From Planctomycetota bacterium (GTDB taxonomy: Bacteria; Planctomycetota; MHYJ01; WSZJ01): 52,181 bases of DNA. Shown in pieces: positions 1 to 7,890 of this stretch. The DNA lies in the NCBI GenBank assembly GCA_016190145.1, contig JACPRD010000079.1, forward strand, positions 1 through 52,181, given 5' to 3'. A program made the position numbers and the translations under genes. Numbering within the stretch: the stretch's first letter is position 1; each line of letters begins with the position of its first letter. The notes below the pieces were generated by a model that was not told where the DNA came from, did not search any database, and was given only the letters and a program-made list of their open reading frames with translations.

Positions 1-88
1 CGCGCGGCGCGACGATTTGGCGGCGGTGGACGGTCGCGATTGGCCACGAAAAGGCACAAAAGGCACATAGAGGAGACAGTCGAAGAGT

Positions 89-103
89 GGGGGGGGGGGG
101 GGG
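89..103 (+). repeat. Homopolymer tract of 15 G
   Basis: Fifteen consecutive G residues lie in non-coding sequence. Such tracts are length-variable in vivo and are also a common place for sequencing error, so the exact count should not be trusted. No reading frame crosses it that looks real. Confidence 0.85.
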
Positions 104-170
104 ATAATGCCCAAGGGCCAAGTAAACTCCCAATTCACAAAGGTTCAACTCCAAGTCGTGGATCGGAGTC

Positions 171-240
171 GGCCCGGGTTGGGGCTTGGGATTGACCCTT
201 TGTGCGTTTTCCTGGCCCCTGGGCTTCGCGCTTCCCCCGA
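171..240 (+). repeat. Dispersed intergenic repeat, copy A
   Basis: This stretch shares much of its sequence with 9588-9654. Both begin GGCCCGG(G/A)TTGGG and share TTTG(T/C)GCGTTTTC(C/T)TGGCCC followed by TGGGCTTCGCGCTTCC. Both copies are intergenic and in the same orientation. Function is unknown. Confidence 0.6.
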
Positions 241-330
241 TTCCGAAACCGCCACACCAGGCTGTCTTCAAGGTAGTGGGGACCCGAACCTCCCGGCGGT
301 GCGGTGGGCCCGCACCGCCGGCCGGTTCCG

Positions 331-1032
331 TCAGTTCCGTTCGCTGAGAAGACCTTCCGCTTCGATTCTGGTAGCGAAGCCCGCGCCCTCCGGCTGAGCG
401 AATTCGAGCGCTTCCTGCTTGAACATGAACGCCCCGCGCATCATGCGGAATCCGTCGTTCCGCGCGGCGTCCCAGTACCTGAGATCCGCCTTGATCACCG
501 GCTCGCCCTTCTCATCCTTCACCGGAGACAGCGTGAGGCTGCCGTACGCGCCCATGCGGACGGTGGCGCCGCCATCCTGGCTCTCCTCGCGGACGATGTC
601 CGCCGACGAGTAGATCTTCCTTCTCCACTTGATCGGATAGATTTTCCCGATCAGCCCTTCGAGCGCCTTCTTCTGATCGTCCGAGACCGCGTTGTCCCAG
701 GTGACGGCCAGCGTGCTCATCTCCATCGTCGAAAGGTCGCGCCCGAGATCGCCCGCGAGCACGAATTTCGCCCCGTCCAGGCTCACGTCGCCGACGCGTC
801 CCTCCACGATCCGATACGCCGCCACAAATCTGCAGCGGTGCACCGGATTGGCGAGCGGGGCGTCGTAGCACGGACACAGCATGTCGTCTGTCGTCGCTTC
901 CAGGATCTCCGCCTTCAGACGCCACGTCTTTTCCGGCGGGGGCGGGACATCGTCCTCCGCCCTGCCGAGCGAACCGGCCGCGACTGCCAGCACGGCGATC
1001 GCCGGCAGGACGGCCCATCGGGTCCATTTCAT
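331..1032 (-). CDS. Secreted DUF1326-like protein
   Basis: The protein has 233 residues and opens with a signal peptide (MKWTRWAVLPAIAVLAVAAG, followed by a charged mature region). A Cys motif at about residues 52-68, CPCY then HRCRF, resembles the N-terminal cysteine cluster of DUF1326 proteins. The stretch after it (IVEGRVGDVSLDGAKFVLAG) also fits that family, whose biochemical role is not established. The ATG start at 1032 follows a good ribosome binding site (GAGGAGG). It is a single minus-strand gene facing the sensory c-di-GMP gene's 3' end. The family assignment rests on motif resemblance only. Confidence 0.65.
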   Translation of the reverse strand: MKWTRWAVLPAIAVLAVAAGSLGRAEDDVPPPPEKTWRLKAEILEATTDDMLCPCYDAPLANPVHRCRFVAAYRIVEGRVGDVSLDGAKFVLAGDLGRDLSTMEMSTLAVTWDNAVSDDQKKALEGLIGKIYPIKWRRKIYSSADIVREESQDGGATVRMGAYGSLTLSPVKDEKGEPVIKADLRYWDAARNDGFRMMRGAFMFKQEALEFAQPEGAGFATRIEAEGLLSERN

Positions 1033-1267
1033 GGGAGTTCCTCCTCATCGACCGATCGCCGATTCGCACCGGCCACCGGCGCGGCGAAACGGCGCGCGCG
1101 CCGGGCGTGCATCGCCCGATGCCGGCCTCGAGGGTGAATGGGCGGATCGCTCTTCGGGATGTCAGGCCGGCGATCACATCACGGGTGCCGAAGCGATGAA
1201 ACGCCGGCAGAAGGGGACGGGGAGATTTTCCCCCCGCCTGCTATTTTCAACGGACCGCCGCGCGCGG

Positions 1268-3007
1268 TTATTCCGCGGTCCAGTGGAGTTCTTCGGCGGG
1301 GACGGGCATGCCGAGATGGTAGCCCTGACCGAAATCGCAGCCCTCGTTCCGCAGCCACTCGAGCTGCGCCGGCTCCTCGATCCCCTCCGCCAGCGCCTCG
1401 ACGCCGAGATTGTGCGACAGCGCGATGACCGTCCGCGCGATCGCCTGCCCCTTCTCGTGCGCCCCGATGCTGCGCACGAACTGCTGGTCGACCTTGAGGA
1501 AGTCGAGAGGAAACTCCTGCAGGTACACCAGCGATGAGTACCCCGTCCCGAAGTCGTCCACCGCGATCCGCACTCCCATCTCCCGCAGCCGCCGGATGAT
1601 CTCCAGCGTCCGCCCGGGATCGGCCAGCACCCGCTCCGTGATCTCGAGCACGAGCCGCGACGGATCCGCGTGAAACTCGGCCATCAGCGCCTTGACGCGG
1701 GCGGGGAAGTCGGGGTCATGAAGCGTCCTCGGCGAGATGTTCGCGGTCAGCCACGCCCCGGGACGCGACTTCGCCCACTTCGAAAGCTGCCGCACCGCCG
1801 AGGTCACGACCCAGCGGTCGAGCGGGATGATCAGCCCGGTTTCCTCCGCGATCGGAATGAATCGCCCCGGAGAGATCGGCCCCTTCTCCGGGTGCACCCA
1901 GCGGATCAGCGCCTCCGCCCCCACGATCCGGTCGTCCGCCAGCCGCCGGATAGGCTGCGTCACCAGCGTCAGCTTGCCGCGGTCCAGCGCCCGCCGCAGA
2001 TCCGTCTCGATCCACAGCCGCTCCGGCCCCTGCGTGTCCTGCGCCGCGTCGAAAAACCGCAGCCCGATCCCCTCTTCCTTCGCCCGGTGCATCGCCCTGT
2101 CGGCGTTCTTGAGAAGCGCCTCCGCGGTCTCGCCGTCGCGAGGATACAGCGCCACGCCCAGGCTCGCCGTGAGGTGGATCGTGTGCCCCGAAACGTGCAG
2201 CGGCCGCGCCAATTGCTCGAGCGCCTCGCGCGCCAGCATCACCGCTTCCGCCTCGTCCGACCGCACCATCAGGATCGCATACTGGTCCTGCCCGAGCCGC
2301 GCCAGTGTGTCTTCCGCCCGGACGATCGCGCGCAGCCGTTCCGCGACCTCCACCAGGATCCGGTCGCCGGACTCGTGGCCCAGGGTATCGTTGACGGTCT
2401 TGAAGCGATCGAGGTCGAGCAGGAGCAGGGCGGGCGTGGATCCGCGCACGGCGGCGGACTCGACGGATTCGCCGGCTTTCTGGAGAAACATCGGCCGGTT
2501 CGCCAGGCCCGTCAGCGGATCGACGCGGGAAGCCTGCACGACGCGATCCTCCAGCTCGCGCTGCTGCGCCGTGCTGGCGCTCGCGCGCGATTCGTCCGAC
2601 CGGCGGCGTTCGCTGATATCGGAGAAGAGGATGAGGATGCCGGAGACGGCGCCGCCGTCGGTGCGGATGGGGGCCATGGAGACCGCCACCGCGACCTCTG
2701 AGCCGTCGCGGCGCAGGCGCGTCGTTTCGGCGTTGGCGAACTCCGCGCCGCCCATGACGTCCTGGCGCCAGCCGTCTTCTTCCGTCCGGCGCCCCTCGGG
2801 AACGATGGGGCAGGGGCGGCCGAGGACTTCGAGTTCTTTCCAGCCGAAGAGCCGCTCGGCGGCGGCGTTCCAGGCGGTGACGTTCTGGTCGGCGTCCAGT
2901 GAAAAGGCGGCCAGGGGGGTGGCATAGAGAATGGACCGGCGCGGGTCGACGGCTTCGCGCATGGGAGGGACCTCGATCCTCGGTCGCTCGTCTCGGGGTT
3001 GGCTCAA
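1268..3007 (-). CDS. PAS-GGDEF-EAL cyclic-di-GMP protein, probable phosphodiesterase
   Basis: This is a soluble 579-residue protein with a PAS domain (about 25-135), a GGDEF domain (about 160-310) and an EAL domain (about 330-575). The diguanylate cyclase signature is degenerate, reading RLGQDQY at 237-243 where active enzymes have RLGGDEF. The GGDEF domain is therefore probably regulatory. The EAL domain keeps its key motifs: EAL at 365-367, LEITE at 454-458, DDFGTGYSS at 484-492, K505 and E541. The likely net activity is c-di-GMP hydrolysis controlled by PAS. The TTG start at 3007 has AGGAG upstream. An ATG at 2962 with GAGG upstream is an equally plausible start, giving 564 residues. No transmembrane segments are visible, so it should be cytoplasmic. 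Confidence 0.9.
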   Translation of the reverse strand: MSQPRDERPRIEVPPMREAVDPRRSILYATPLAAFSLDADQNVTAWNAAAERLFGWKELEVLGRPCPIVPEGRRTEEDGWRQDVMGGAEFANAETTRLRRDGSEVAVAVSMAPIRTDGGAVSGILILFSDISERRRSDESRASASTAQQRELEDRVVQASRVDPLTGLANRPMFLQKAGESVESAAVRGSTPALLLLDLDRFKTVNDTLGHESGDRILVEVAERLRAIVRAEDTLARLGQDQYAILMVRSDEAEAVMLAREALEQLARPLHVSGHTIHLTASLGVALYPRDGETAEALLKNADRAMHRAKEEGIGLRFFDAAQDTQGPERLWIETDLRRALDRGKLTLVTQPIRRLADDRIVGAEALIRWVHPEKGPISPGRFIPIAEETGLIIPLDRWVVTSAVRQLSKWAKSRPGAWLTANISPRTLHDPDFPARVKALMAEFHADPSRLVLEITERVLADPGRTLEIIRRLREMGVRIAVDDFGTGYSSLVYLQEFPLDFLKVDQQFVRSIGAHEKGQAIARTVIALSHNLGVEALAEGIEEPAQLEWLRNEGCDFGQGYHLGMPVPAEELHWTAE

Positions 3008-3257
3008 GGTGTGGCGCTCCTGCAGACATTGGGAGCGGTGCTACAGGATACCTTTCCGATGGGGGGGTGGGGGAGCCGAATCGGGAATCCCGATGAGGGC
3101 TGGTTCGGTCGAGCGTTCCACGTTTTCCGTTACTCGTGACTCGATTCTCGTTTCGCGGATCGGAAGGCTCGATCTCCCGGGTTCAACTCCGATTCTCCGC
3201 GGGAGGGGGAGGTTGATGACCCGTCCTTCCGCAGTGTGTATCCTGTGCGGGAAGAAC

Positions 3258-3331
3258 GCCCCCGTAGCTCAGCTGGATAGAGCACCGGTTTTCTAAACCG
3301 GTGGTCGAAGGTTCGAGTCCTTCCGGGGGTA
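3258..3331 (+). tRNA. tRNA-Arg (anticodon TCT)
   Basis: A full cloverleaf is readable. The acceptor arm is GCCCCCG/CGGGGGT with a G-U closing pair, the D arm is GCTC/GAGC, the anticodon stem is CCGGT/ACCGG with loop TTTCTAA (anticodon TCT), and the T arm contains GGTTCGAGTCC. The discriminator base is A. The 3' CCA is not encoded and must be added after transcription. TCT reads AGA/AGG arginine codons, which should be rare in this GC-rich genome. Confidence 0.95.
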
Positions 3332-3425
3332 TTTACGGGGATTGGGGAACGGGGAACGGGGGAAGGGGAAATGGAACGAGCCGGGGGTCACCCGGCCCGT
3401 CGTCGTCGCTGTCAGGCTTTGGACA
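3332..3425 (+). other. G-quadruplex-like tract behind the tRNA
   Basis: Five G runs of four or five (3337-3340, 3344-3347, 3351-3354, 3358-3362, 3365-3368) are separated by loops of only two or three bases, with a GGGGAAC-like repeat unit. This matches the usual intramolecular quadruplex pattern on the plus strand. It begins five bases after the tRNA and precedes the convergent lipoprotein gene ending at 3426. No gene is present. Confidence 0.7.
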
Positions 3426-3869
3426 TCAATGCCGGCCGAACAGGTCGATGTTCGCGCGGCCCTCCCCGCGGTGCGACGTCTTGTACCAGAACTCCACCGT
3501 TTTGATGTGGCGCACGTGCCCGGGAAGGTCGATCGTCCGGCTCCAGCTGCCTTCCTTGAAGTGGATCCGGGTGTCCGGGGACCAGTGCTCGCCGTTGCCG
3601 AAATTCACGCGGATGTTGTACATCTCGAGATCGGCGCGATCGACGTCGATGCGGATCTGCCGGAAATCGCCCTGGCCGCCCGCGGCGATCGTGTCGTGAT
3701 CGGCGTGGAAATTCACCATCCGCGAGCCCAGCTTCTCCCAGCGCGGTCCCTCGGGCGCGTTGCCTCCCCCTCCGCCCCCGCCTCCGCCCCGGCGGCCACC
3801 GCCCCCGCCGCATCCGGCCGCGAGAAGCGCCGCGCCCAGCGCCGCCACCGCCAACGTAGTGAGTCTCAT
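3426..3869 (-). CDS. Lipoprotein with one DUF2541-like domain
   Basis: The protein has 147 residues. The ATG at 3869 is chosen because it begins a lipoprotein signal (MRLTTLAVAALGAALLAAGC) and has GAGGAGA upstream; an in-frame upstream start at 3917 would spoil the signal. A glycine-rich linker (about 20-37) follows the lipid-bearing Cys. The remaining roughly 105 residues form one copy of the domain that is repeated four times in the gene immediately upstream. Shared landmarks are WEKLGSR, EMYNIRVNFGNGEHWSPDTR, RTIDLPG and a C-terminal NIDLFGRH. The pattern resembles DUF2541 (E. coli YaaI type), whose function is not known. The ten-base gap to the upstream gene implies an operon. Confidence 0.7.
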   Translation of the reverse strand: MRLTTLAVAALGAALLAAGCGGGGGRRGGGGGGGGGNAPEGPRWEKLGSRMVNFHADHDTIAAGGQGDFRQIRIDVDRADLEMYNIRVNFGNGEHWSPDTRIHFKEGSWSRTIDLPGHVRHIKTVEFWYKTSHRGEGRANIDLFGRH

Positions 3870-3879
3870 GGGTCTCTCC

Positions 3880-5385
3880 TCAGCGCTTGCCGTAAAGGTT
3901 GATGACCGCCTTGCCATCGCGCGTCGCCCGGATCGACTTGTACATGAACGCGATCCGCTTCACGAACCGCTTGTTCCCCGGCAGGTCGATGACCCGCGTC
4001 CGCGTGTTCCCGTCGAACATCAGCCGGACCTTCGGGGACTCCTTGTCGCCGTTCCCGAACGTCACCACCAGGTCGAACAGCTCCAGATCGCCGTCCTCGA
4101 CTTCGACCTGGAACGCCGTGAACCGCCCCTCGCCCGTGCAGTCGATCACGTCGCGGTCGCCGCCGAAGTCCACCTGGCGCGTGCCGAGGTGTTCCCAGCC
4201 GGGGAAGCGGTCCTTCGGGTCTTTGAGTTTCGGCTTGTCCGGGCCGGGGCCGACGTCCGCGCCCTTCGGCGCATGCCGCCCGAACAGGTGAATCTGCGCG
4301 CGGCCCTTCTTGAACTCGCTGCGGTAGAAGAACGTCACCTTGCGGATCACGCGGGCCTCGCCGGGCAGATCGATCGTCCGGCTCATCGAGCCCTGCTTGA
4401 ATTCGAGCCGGGTGTCGGGCGAGTAGTGGTCGTCGTTTCCGAACTCGATGCGGATGTCATACATGTCGATGTTCCCTTCCTCGACGTCCAGGCGGATCGC
4501 GTTGAACACGCCCTCGACCGCCCCGACTTCGATCGTGTCCTTCTCCGCGCCGAAATCCACCTGCCGCGAGCCCAGCTTCTCCCACTTCTCTTCCTTCTTC
4601 TCCCCGCCGCCGCCCGAAGCCTGCCGCCCGTACAGCTTCACGCGCCCCTTCTCGGCGCCGCCCAGCGTCTTGAACCAGAACTCCACGCGCCGGATCACGC
4701 GCGCGTCGCCCGGAAGGTCGATCGTGCGGCTCCGGGTGTCGTCGTTGAAGACGAGGCGCGTCTCCGGGGAGAAGTGTTCGCCGTCTCCGAATTCGACGCG
4801 GATGTTGAACATCTCGACGTTCCCGGCGTCGACCTCGAGCTTGATGGCGTTGAAACGCCCTTCCTTGCCCGTGACGTCGATCGCGTCCTTTTCGCCCTTG
4901 TAGTCCGCGAGACGGATGCCGAGGAGTTCCCAGCCCTTGCCGTCGTCGCGCGGCGGGTCCTTCGGCGGATCCTTCGGAGCCACGCCTCCGCCCCCGCCGG
5001 CACGGCGGCCGTACACGGTCACCGTTGCGCGCCCCTTCTGAAACTTGCTCCGGTACCAGAACTCGATCTTGTTGATCGAGCGCGCGTCGCCGGGCAGGTC
5101 GACCACGCGGCTGCGTTCGTTCTGATTGAAGTTGTAGCGGGTCTCGGGGGAGAAGTGCTCTCCGTTCCTGAAGCTGACCTTCAGGTTGTACATCTCGATA
5201 TTCCCGTCATCGACTTCGATCTTAATGGCATTGAAGGGGCCGTCGCCGGAGCAGTCGATGGTGTCTTTCTCGCCTGCGAATGCGACGACGCGGGAGCCGA
5301 GCTTGTCCCAGTCGTCGGCGAGGGCGGGAAGGGAGGCGAAGGTGAACAGGGCCGCCGCGACGAGGCCGGACGATGTGCGGGTCAT
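3880..5385 (-). CDS. Secreted protein with four tandem DUF2541-like domains
   Basis: The protein has 501 residues with a cleavable signal peptide (about 1-23, ending ASLPALA). It is then built of four consecutive copies of a roughly 100-residue domain, beginning near residues 26, 151, 270 and 397. Each copy carries W(D/E)xLGxR, a xDxIDxxG segment, a (E/D)(M/L)(Y/F)(N/D)(L/I) motif, FxNG(E/D) or similar, a RxIDLPG strand and a final (L/V)YG(K/R)(R/Q) or LFGRH. Gly- or Pro-rich linkers separate the copies. ATG 5385 follows GGAGG. It forms an operon with the single-domain lipoprotein behind it. Extracellular binding is plausible, but no ligand or activity can be read from the sequence. Confidence 0.75.
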   Translation of the reverse strand: MTRTSSGLVAAALFTFASLPALADDWDKLGSRVVAFAGEKDTIDCSGDGPFNAIKIEVDDGNIEMYNLKVSFRNGEHFSPETRYNFNQNERSRVVDLPGDARSINKIEFWYRSKFQKGRATVTVYGRRAGGGGGVAPKDPPKDPPRDDGKGWELLGIRLADYKGEKDAIDVTGKEGRFNAIKLEVDAGNVEMFNIRVEFGDGEHFSPETRLVFNDDTRSRTIDLPGDARVIRRVEFWFKTLGGAEKGRVKLYGRQASGGGGEKKEEKWEKLGSRQVDFGAEKDTIEVGAVEGVFNAIRLDVEEGNIDMYDIRIEFGNDDHYSPDTRLEFKQGSMSRTIDLPGEARVIRKVTFFYRSEFKKGRAQIHLFGRHAPKGADVGPGPDKPKLKDPKDRFPGWEHLGTRQVDFGGDRDVIDCTGEGRFTAFQVEVEDGDLELFDLVVTFGNGDKESPKVRLMFDGNTRTRVIDLPGNKRFVKRIAFMYKSIRATRDGKAVINLYGKR

Positions 5386-5596
5386 TCTGGTTTTCCTCCA
5401 GGTATTCTGAAAACGAGGCGCGGTATTGAGTCAGGTTGGATCTTCATGGTCAAGATAAGAAACCCCTGGGGGATTTCGCGGTTTCTACGAATGGCGTATT
5501 TTACATATAAAGCATTGTAGCCACGCAGGTTGCGTCACTTCTTCGCGAAATGCGAAGCGTCACTTTCCGTTACGCATTCGCCCGCTTCACGCGCTC
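5386..5596. other. Relatively AT-rich intergenic region
   Basis: This region separates two minus-strand operons. It contains a short hairpin (CTTCGC/GCGAAG around 5543-5556) flanked by direct repeats of GCGTCACTT, and an AT-rich stretch at about 5485-5518 that probably contains the promoter of the four-domain protein. There is no T-run behind the hairpin, so a terminator function is only possible. Confidence 0.4.
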
Positions 5597-6823
5597 TCAT
5601 CCGTGGCGCGCCGGCTCAAACGCCTCCCCGTGTAGAACGCGGAGCAGCCGAGCTTCGAAATCGGGGGAGTCGGGGTCGAGCCGCCCGACACGCTCGAGAT
5701 TCTCGGCGAGCCACCCCTCCGCGATCGCCAGGTCGCCCGCGTCCGTCGCGGCCGCATCGACGAAAAACGCGCGGATCCCGCCGGACACCTGCTTCACTCC
5801 CCGCGGCTCGAGCCGGACGTCCACCCGGCGCAATGCGGCGCCGCTCCGGTGGAGCCAGAGCGCCGCGTGCGCGTCAGAGGCGGCCGGGAGGACAAACACC
5901 GAACGGTCGGGGAGTCGGCGTGGCGCGCGCGCGTGCGACTCCACCTGCACGTTGATGAGCGAAACCCGCAGCTCGCGGATGAGACGGCGTTCCTCCAGCA
6001 GCGCCTCGAGCTCGCTTCCCAGAATCGAAAACTCGATCTCGCGCAGCCGCTCCACGATCGTCGTCCATTTCGCGTCCGGCACGCGCGGCACGCGGAAGTA
6101 AGAGAGGACGCGGTTGCGGATGTTGCGGGCCTTGCCGACGTAGAAGACGGCGCCGCCGTCGTCGAGGAAGCGGTAGGTGCCGGGGGTTTCGGGGAGGTTG
6201 GAGAGGAATTCGGCATTGAAGCGGTAGGGTGCGAGGTCGAGGACGGGGCGGGGCGCGTCGGCGAAGGCGCGGAGGTTTTCGAAGCCCTCGAGTCCCTGCT
6301 CGGCGGCGCGGGCGCGCGCGTGTTCCCAGACGGCGGCGAGCGTCGCGAGGGCGCCGCGCGCGTCGTCGCCGCCATGGTGGGGGAGTCGCCAGTCGGCCGC
6401 CGCGCGCGACGCGGTCGTGAACGGACGCGCGGGGTCGAGGGCGCGGCAGAGGGCGCGGAGGTGCAGGGCGCCCGCGAGGGCGCCGAACGCGACGGAGGCG
6501 CGGCCTTGGAGCGACGCGACGGCCTCGCTTGCAGGCAGGACCTGGACGTCGCCGAGTTTTCCGTCGCGCAGGAAAGCGACCGCGGCGCGTTCGCCCTGGA
6601 ACGCGGCGAGCGCGATCTCCGCGGGTTCGGGCGGCGGGGCGGTGCGGATGCGCCAGAGGGCGCCGTCCTTCTCCGCCCACGGCGCGGCGGCGAGCGCCGC
6701 CTCCGCGACCTTCGCGATGACTGCTTCCGGCCCCGAGAGGCCCATGGCCTCGCGCGCGAGGGAGGCGGCGTCGCGCGGACCGGCCGACAGCAGGTCGCGG
6801 AAGCGCTGTTCGAGGAGCGTCAT
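5597..6823 (-). CDS. GIY-YIG nuclease domain protein, UvrC-N/Cho-like
   Basis: The protein has 408 residues with a GIY-YIG domain at about 208-295: PGTYRF, then FYVGKARNIRNRV, and a later LEALLEE glutamate helix. This is the arrangement of the N-terminal nuclease half of UvrC and of Cho. No UvrC C-terminal endonuclease or HhH domain follows. The N-terminal 200 residues are unlike a UvrC. A segment around 145-170 (LPHHGGDDARGALATL) faintly recalls the last motif of a DnaQ-type exonuclease, but the earlier catalytic acidic motifs are missing. It may be a decayed exonuclease-GIY-YIG fusion. ATG 6823 overlaps the stop of the thioesterase gene (ATGA), so the longer frame to 7099 is rejected. A DNA repair role is inferred. 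Confidence 0.75.
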   Translation of the reverse strand: MTLLEQRFRDLLSAGPRDAASLAREAMGLSGPEAVIAKVAEAALAAAPWAEKDGALWRIRTAPPPEPAEIALAAFQGERAAVAFLRDGKLGDVQVLPASEAVASLQGRASVAFGALAGALHLRALCRALDPARPFTTASRAAADWRLPHHGGDDARGALATLAAVWEHARARAAEQGLEGFENLRAFADAPRPVLDLAPYRFNAEFLSNLPETPGTYRFLDDGGAVFYVGKARNIRNRVLSYFRVPRVPDAKWTTIVERLREIEFSILGSELEALLEERRLIRELRVSLINVQVESHARAPRRLPDRSVFVLPAASDAHAALWLHRSGAALRRVDVRLEPRGVKQVSGGIRAFFVDAAATDAGDLAIAEGWLAENLERVGRLDPDSPDFEARLLRVLHGEAFEPARHG

Positions 6824-7215
6824 GCCCCCGTAAGCCTCTTCCGCAATTCCCCCTCGATCGCGACGGTTGCCGTGTGCCCGGGGTTCATCATGACGAGCAC
6901 GGACTTCGCGTCCGCGCACCGGCGCCCTTCCGGGGCGTCGATCTCGTACGTGAGATCGAACGACGTGGTGCCGACGCGCGAGACCCAGAGCGACACGGTC
7001 AGGTCGTCGCGCCAGGTGGCGGCGGAGCGGTAGTCGATCTCGATCCGGGCCAGCGTGAACGGGAACATGTCGTACTCGCCCACGACGGATTTCCACCACG
7101 CTTCGCGCGAGTTCTCCAGGTACGTGAGGTACACCGCGTTGTTCACGTGCCGCAGCGCGTCCATGTCTCGCCAGATCGGTTTCACCGCCAGCCGGAACGG
7201 ATTCTCCCGGCTCAC
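6820..7215 (-). CDS. Acyl-CoA thioesterase, hotdog fold (YbgC/4HBT type)
   Basis: The protein has 131 residues, the usual length of single-domain hotdog thioesterases. The family motif is near the N-terminus: RDMDALRHVNNAVYLTYLEN, then SREAWW. The central strands (ARIEIDYRSAATWRDDL) and the late GRRCADAKSVLVMM also fit. It should hydrolyse acyl-CoA or related thioesters in the cytoplasm; the substrate cannot be told. The start is GTG at 7215, whose last bases overlap the TGA of the DUF309 gene (GTGA). Its own stop overlaps the ATG of the GIY-YIG gene (ATGA). The three genes are therefore translationally coupled. Confidence 0.85.
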   Translation of the reverse strand: MSRENPFRLAVKPIWRDMDALRHVNNAVYLTYLENSREAWWKSVVGEYDMFPFTLARIEIDYRSAATWRDDLTVSLWVSRVGTTSFDLTYEIDAPEGRRCADAKSVLVMMNPGHTATVAIEGELRKRLTGA

Positions 7216-7841
7216 GCGCGCAGCTCCCCGTAGGCGCGGGAGACGCAGGAGCGCGGGCACACGACGCTCCAGGAGCTCTCCGCGTCCTCGGCGGGCGCGC
7301 GCCGCCGCCCGTTCACGGTCAGGACCTCCGCGCACCTCGGGCACGGCGCCGTCACCTGCCGGTCGCTCGAATACTGCTCGAACGCCTTGAAGATCGCCCG
7401 ATCCTCGGCGGTCCCGGCGTACGCGGGCGACGGCTCGTTCCAGCCCTTGCCCCCGAACGTCAGCAGAAAATCCTCCGTCGCCGGCGCCGCGCGCCCCGCC
7501 GCAACCGCGGCCATGCGCTCGCGCCACCGGTCGAGGTGGGGAAGCAGCCCCGCCACGTCAACGCCCTTGTAGCTCGGCGCGTAAGGGATGAGCTTCCGGC
7601 GCGCCGAGCGGAACAGGCGAAACGACGCCCTCGGAAACCCGGTTGCGGCGAGGTGGAACGCCGCCGCGATCTGAATCAGCCCTTGAAGAAACAGCCGGTT
7701 CGGGTGGCCTCGGGGCTCGTCCAGCCACATGGCCTCCCACTCCTCGTGAGCTTCAAAACGCTTCCCTGAATTGAAGAGGGCGAAGCCGAGGCCGAAGAGG
7801 CGGGCGCGCCAGTCGCCGGTTTTGTCGACGGGGTGACTCAT
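7212..7841 (-). CDS. DUF309 family protein with C-terminal cysteine cluster
   Basis: The protein has 209 residues. The first 110 match the DUF309 helical family: FNSGKRFEAHEEWEAMWL followed by FLQGLIQIAAAFHL. The C-terminal 60 residues add a CPRC pair and a later VCPRSC pair that look like a zinc ribbon, which is not part of the standard domain. The function of DUF309 is unknown. It is the first gene of a three-gene coupled operon. ATG 7841 has no clear ribosome binding site. A TATAAA hexamer (7852-7857, minus strand) lies only ten bases upstream, so the transcript may be nearly leaderless. Confidence 0.8.
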   Translation of the reverse strand: MSHPVDKTGDWRARLFGLGFALFNSGKRFEAHEEWEAMWLDEPRGHPNRLFLQGLIQIAAAFHLAATGFPRASFRLFRSARRKLIPYAPSYKGVDVAGLLPHLDRWRERMAAVAAGRAAPATEDFLLTFGGKGWNEPSPAYAGTAEDRAIFKAFEQYSSDRQVTAPCPRCAEVLTVNGRRRAPAEDAESSWSVVCPRSCVSRAYGELRA

Positions 7842-7863
7842 ACTTGAACGGTTTATAGCATAC

Positions 7864-7880
7864 GGGCCGGCACGCGGCCC
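7864..7880 (-). terminator. Short GC hairpin between selenoprotein and DUF309 genes
   Basis: GGGCC and GGCCC arms enclose a seven-base loop, ten bases beyond the stop of the upstream selenoprotein gene. There is no T-run, so it is a weak terminator candidate. Confidence 0.3.
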
Positions 7881-7890
7881 GCTACGAATC

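Larger units (their letters stand above)
1..330. other. Non-coding stretch with low-complexity and repeat sequence
   Basis: I see no convincing gene here; the open frames lack family resemblance. It holds the tail of a direct repeat (AAAAGGCACA twice, about 49-67), an uninterrupted run of 15 G (89-103) and a copy of a dispersed intergenic repeat (171-240). It lies downstream of the minus-strand gene that ends at 331. Confidence 0.6.

Noticed and set aside
1033..1267. Terminator or small gene between the two first minus-strand genes
   Set aside because: Only a weak GGGGA/TCCCC stem without a T-run is present. Small frames lack a ribosome binding site and family resemblance.
3211..3244. Promoter of the tRNA gene (TTGATG and TATCCT)
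   Set aside because: The spacing of 20 bases is outside the usual range and both boxes are weak, so I did not list it.
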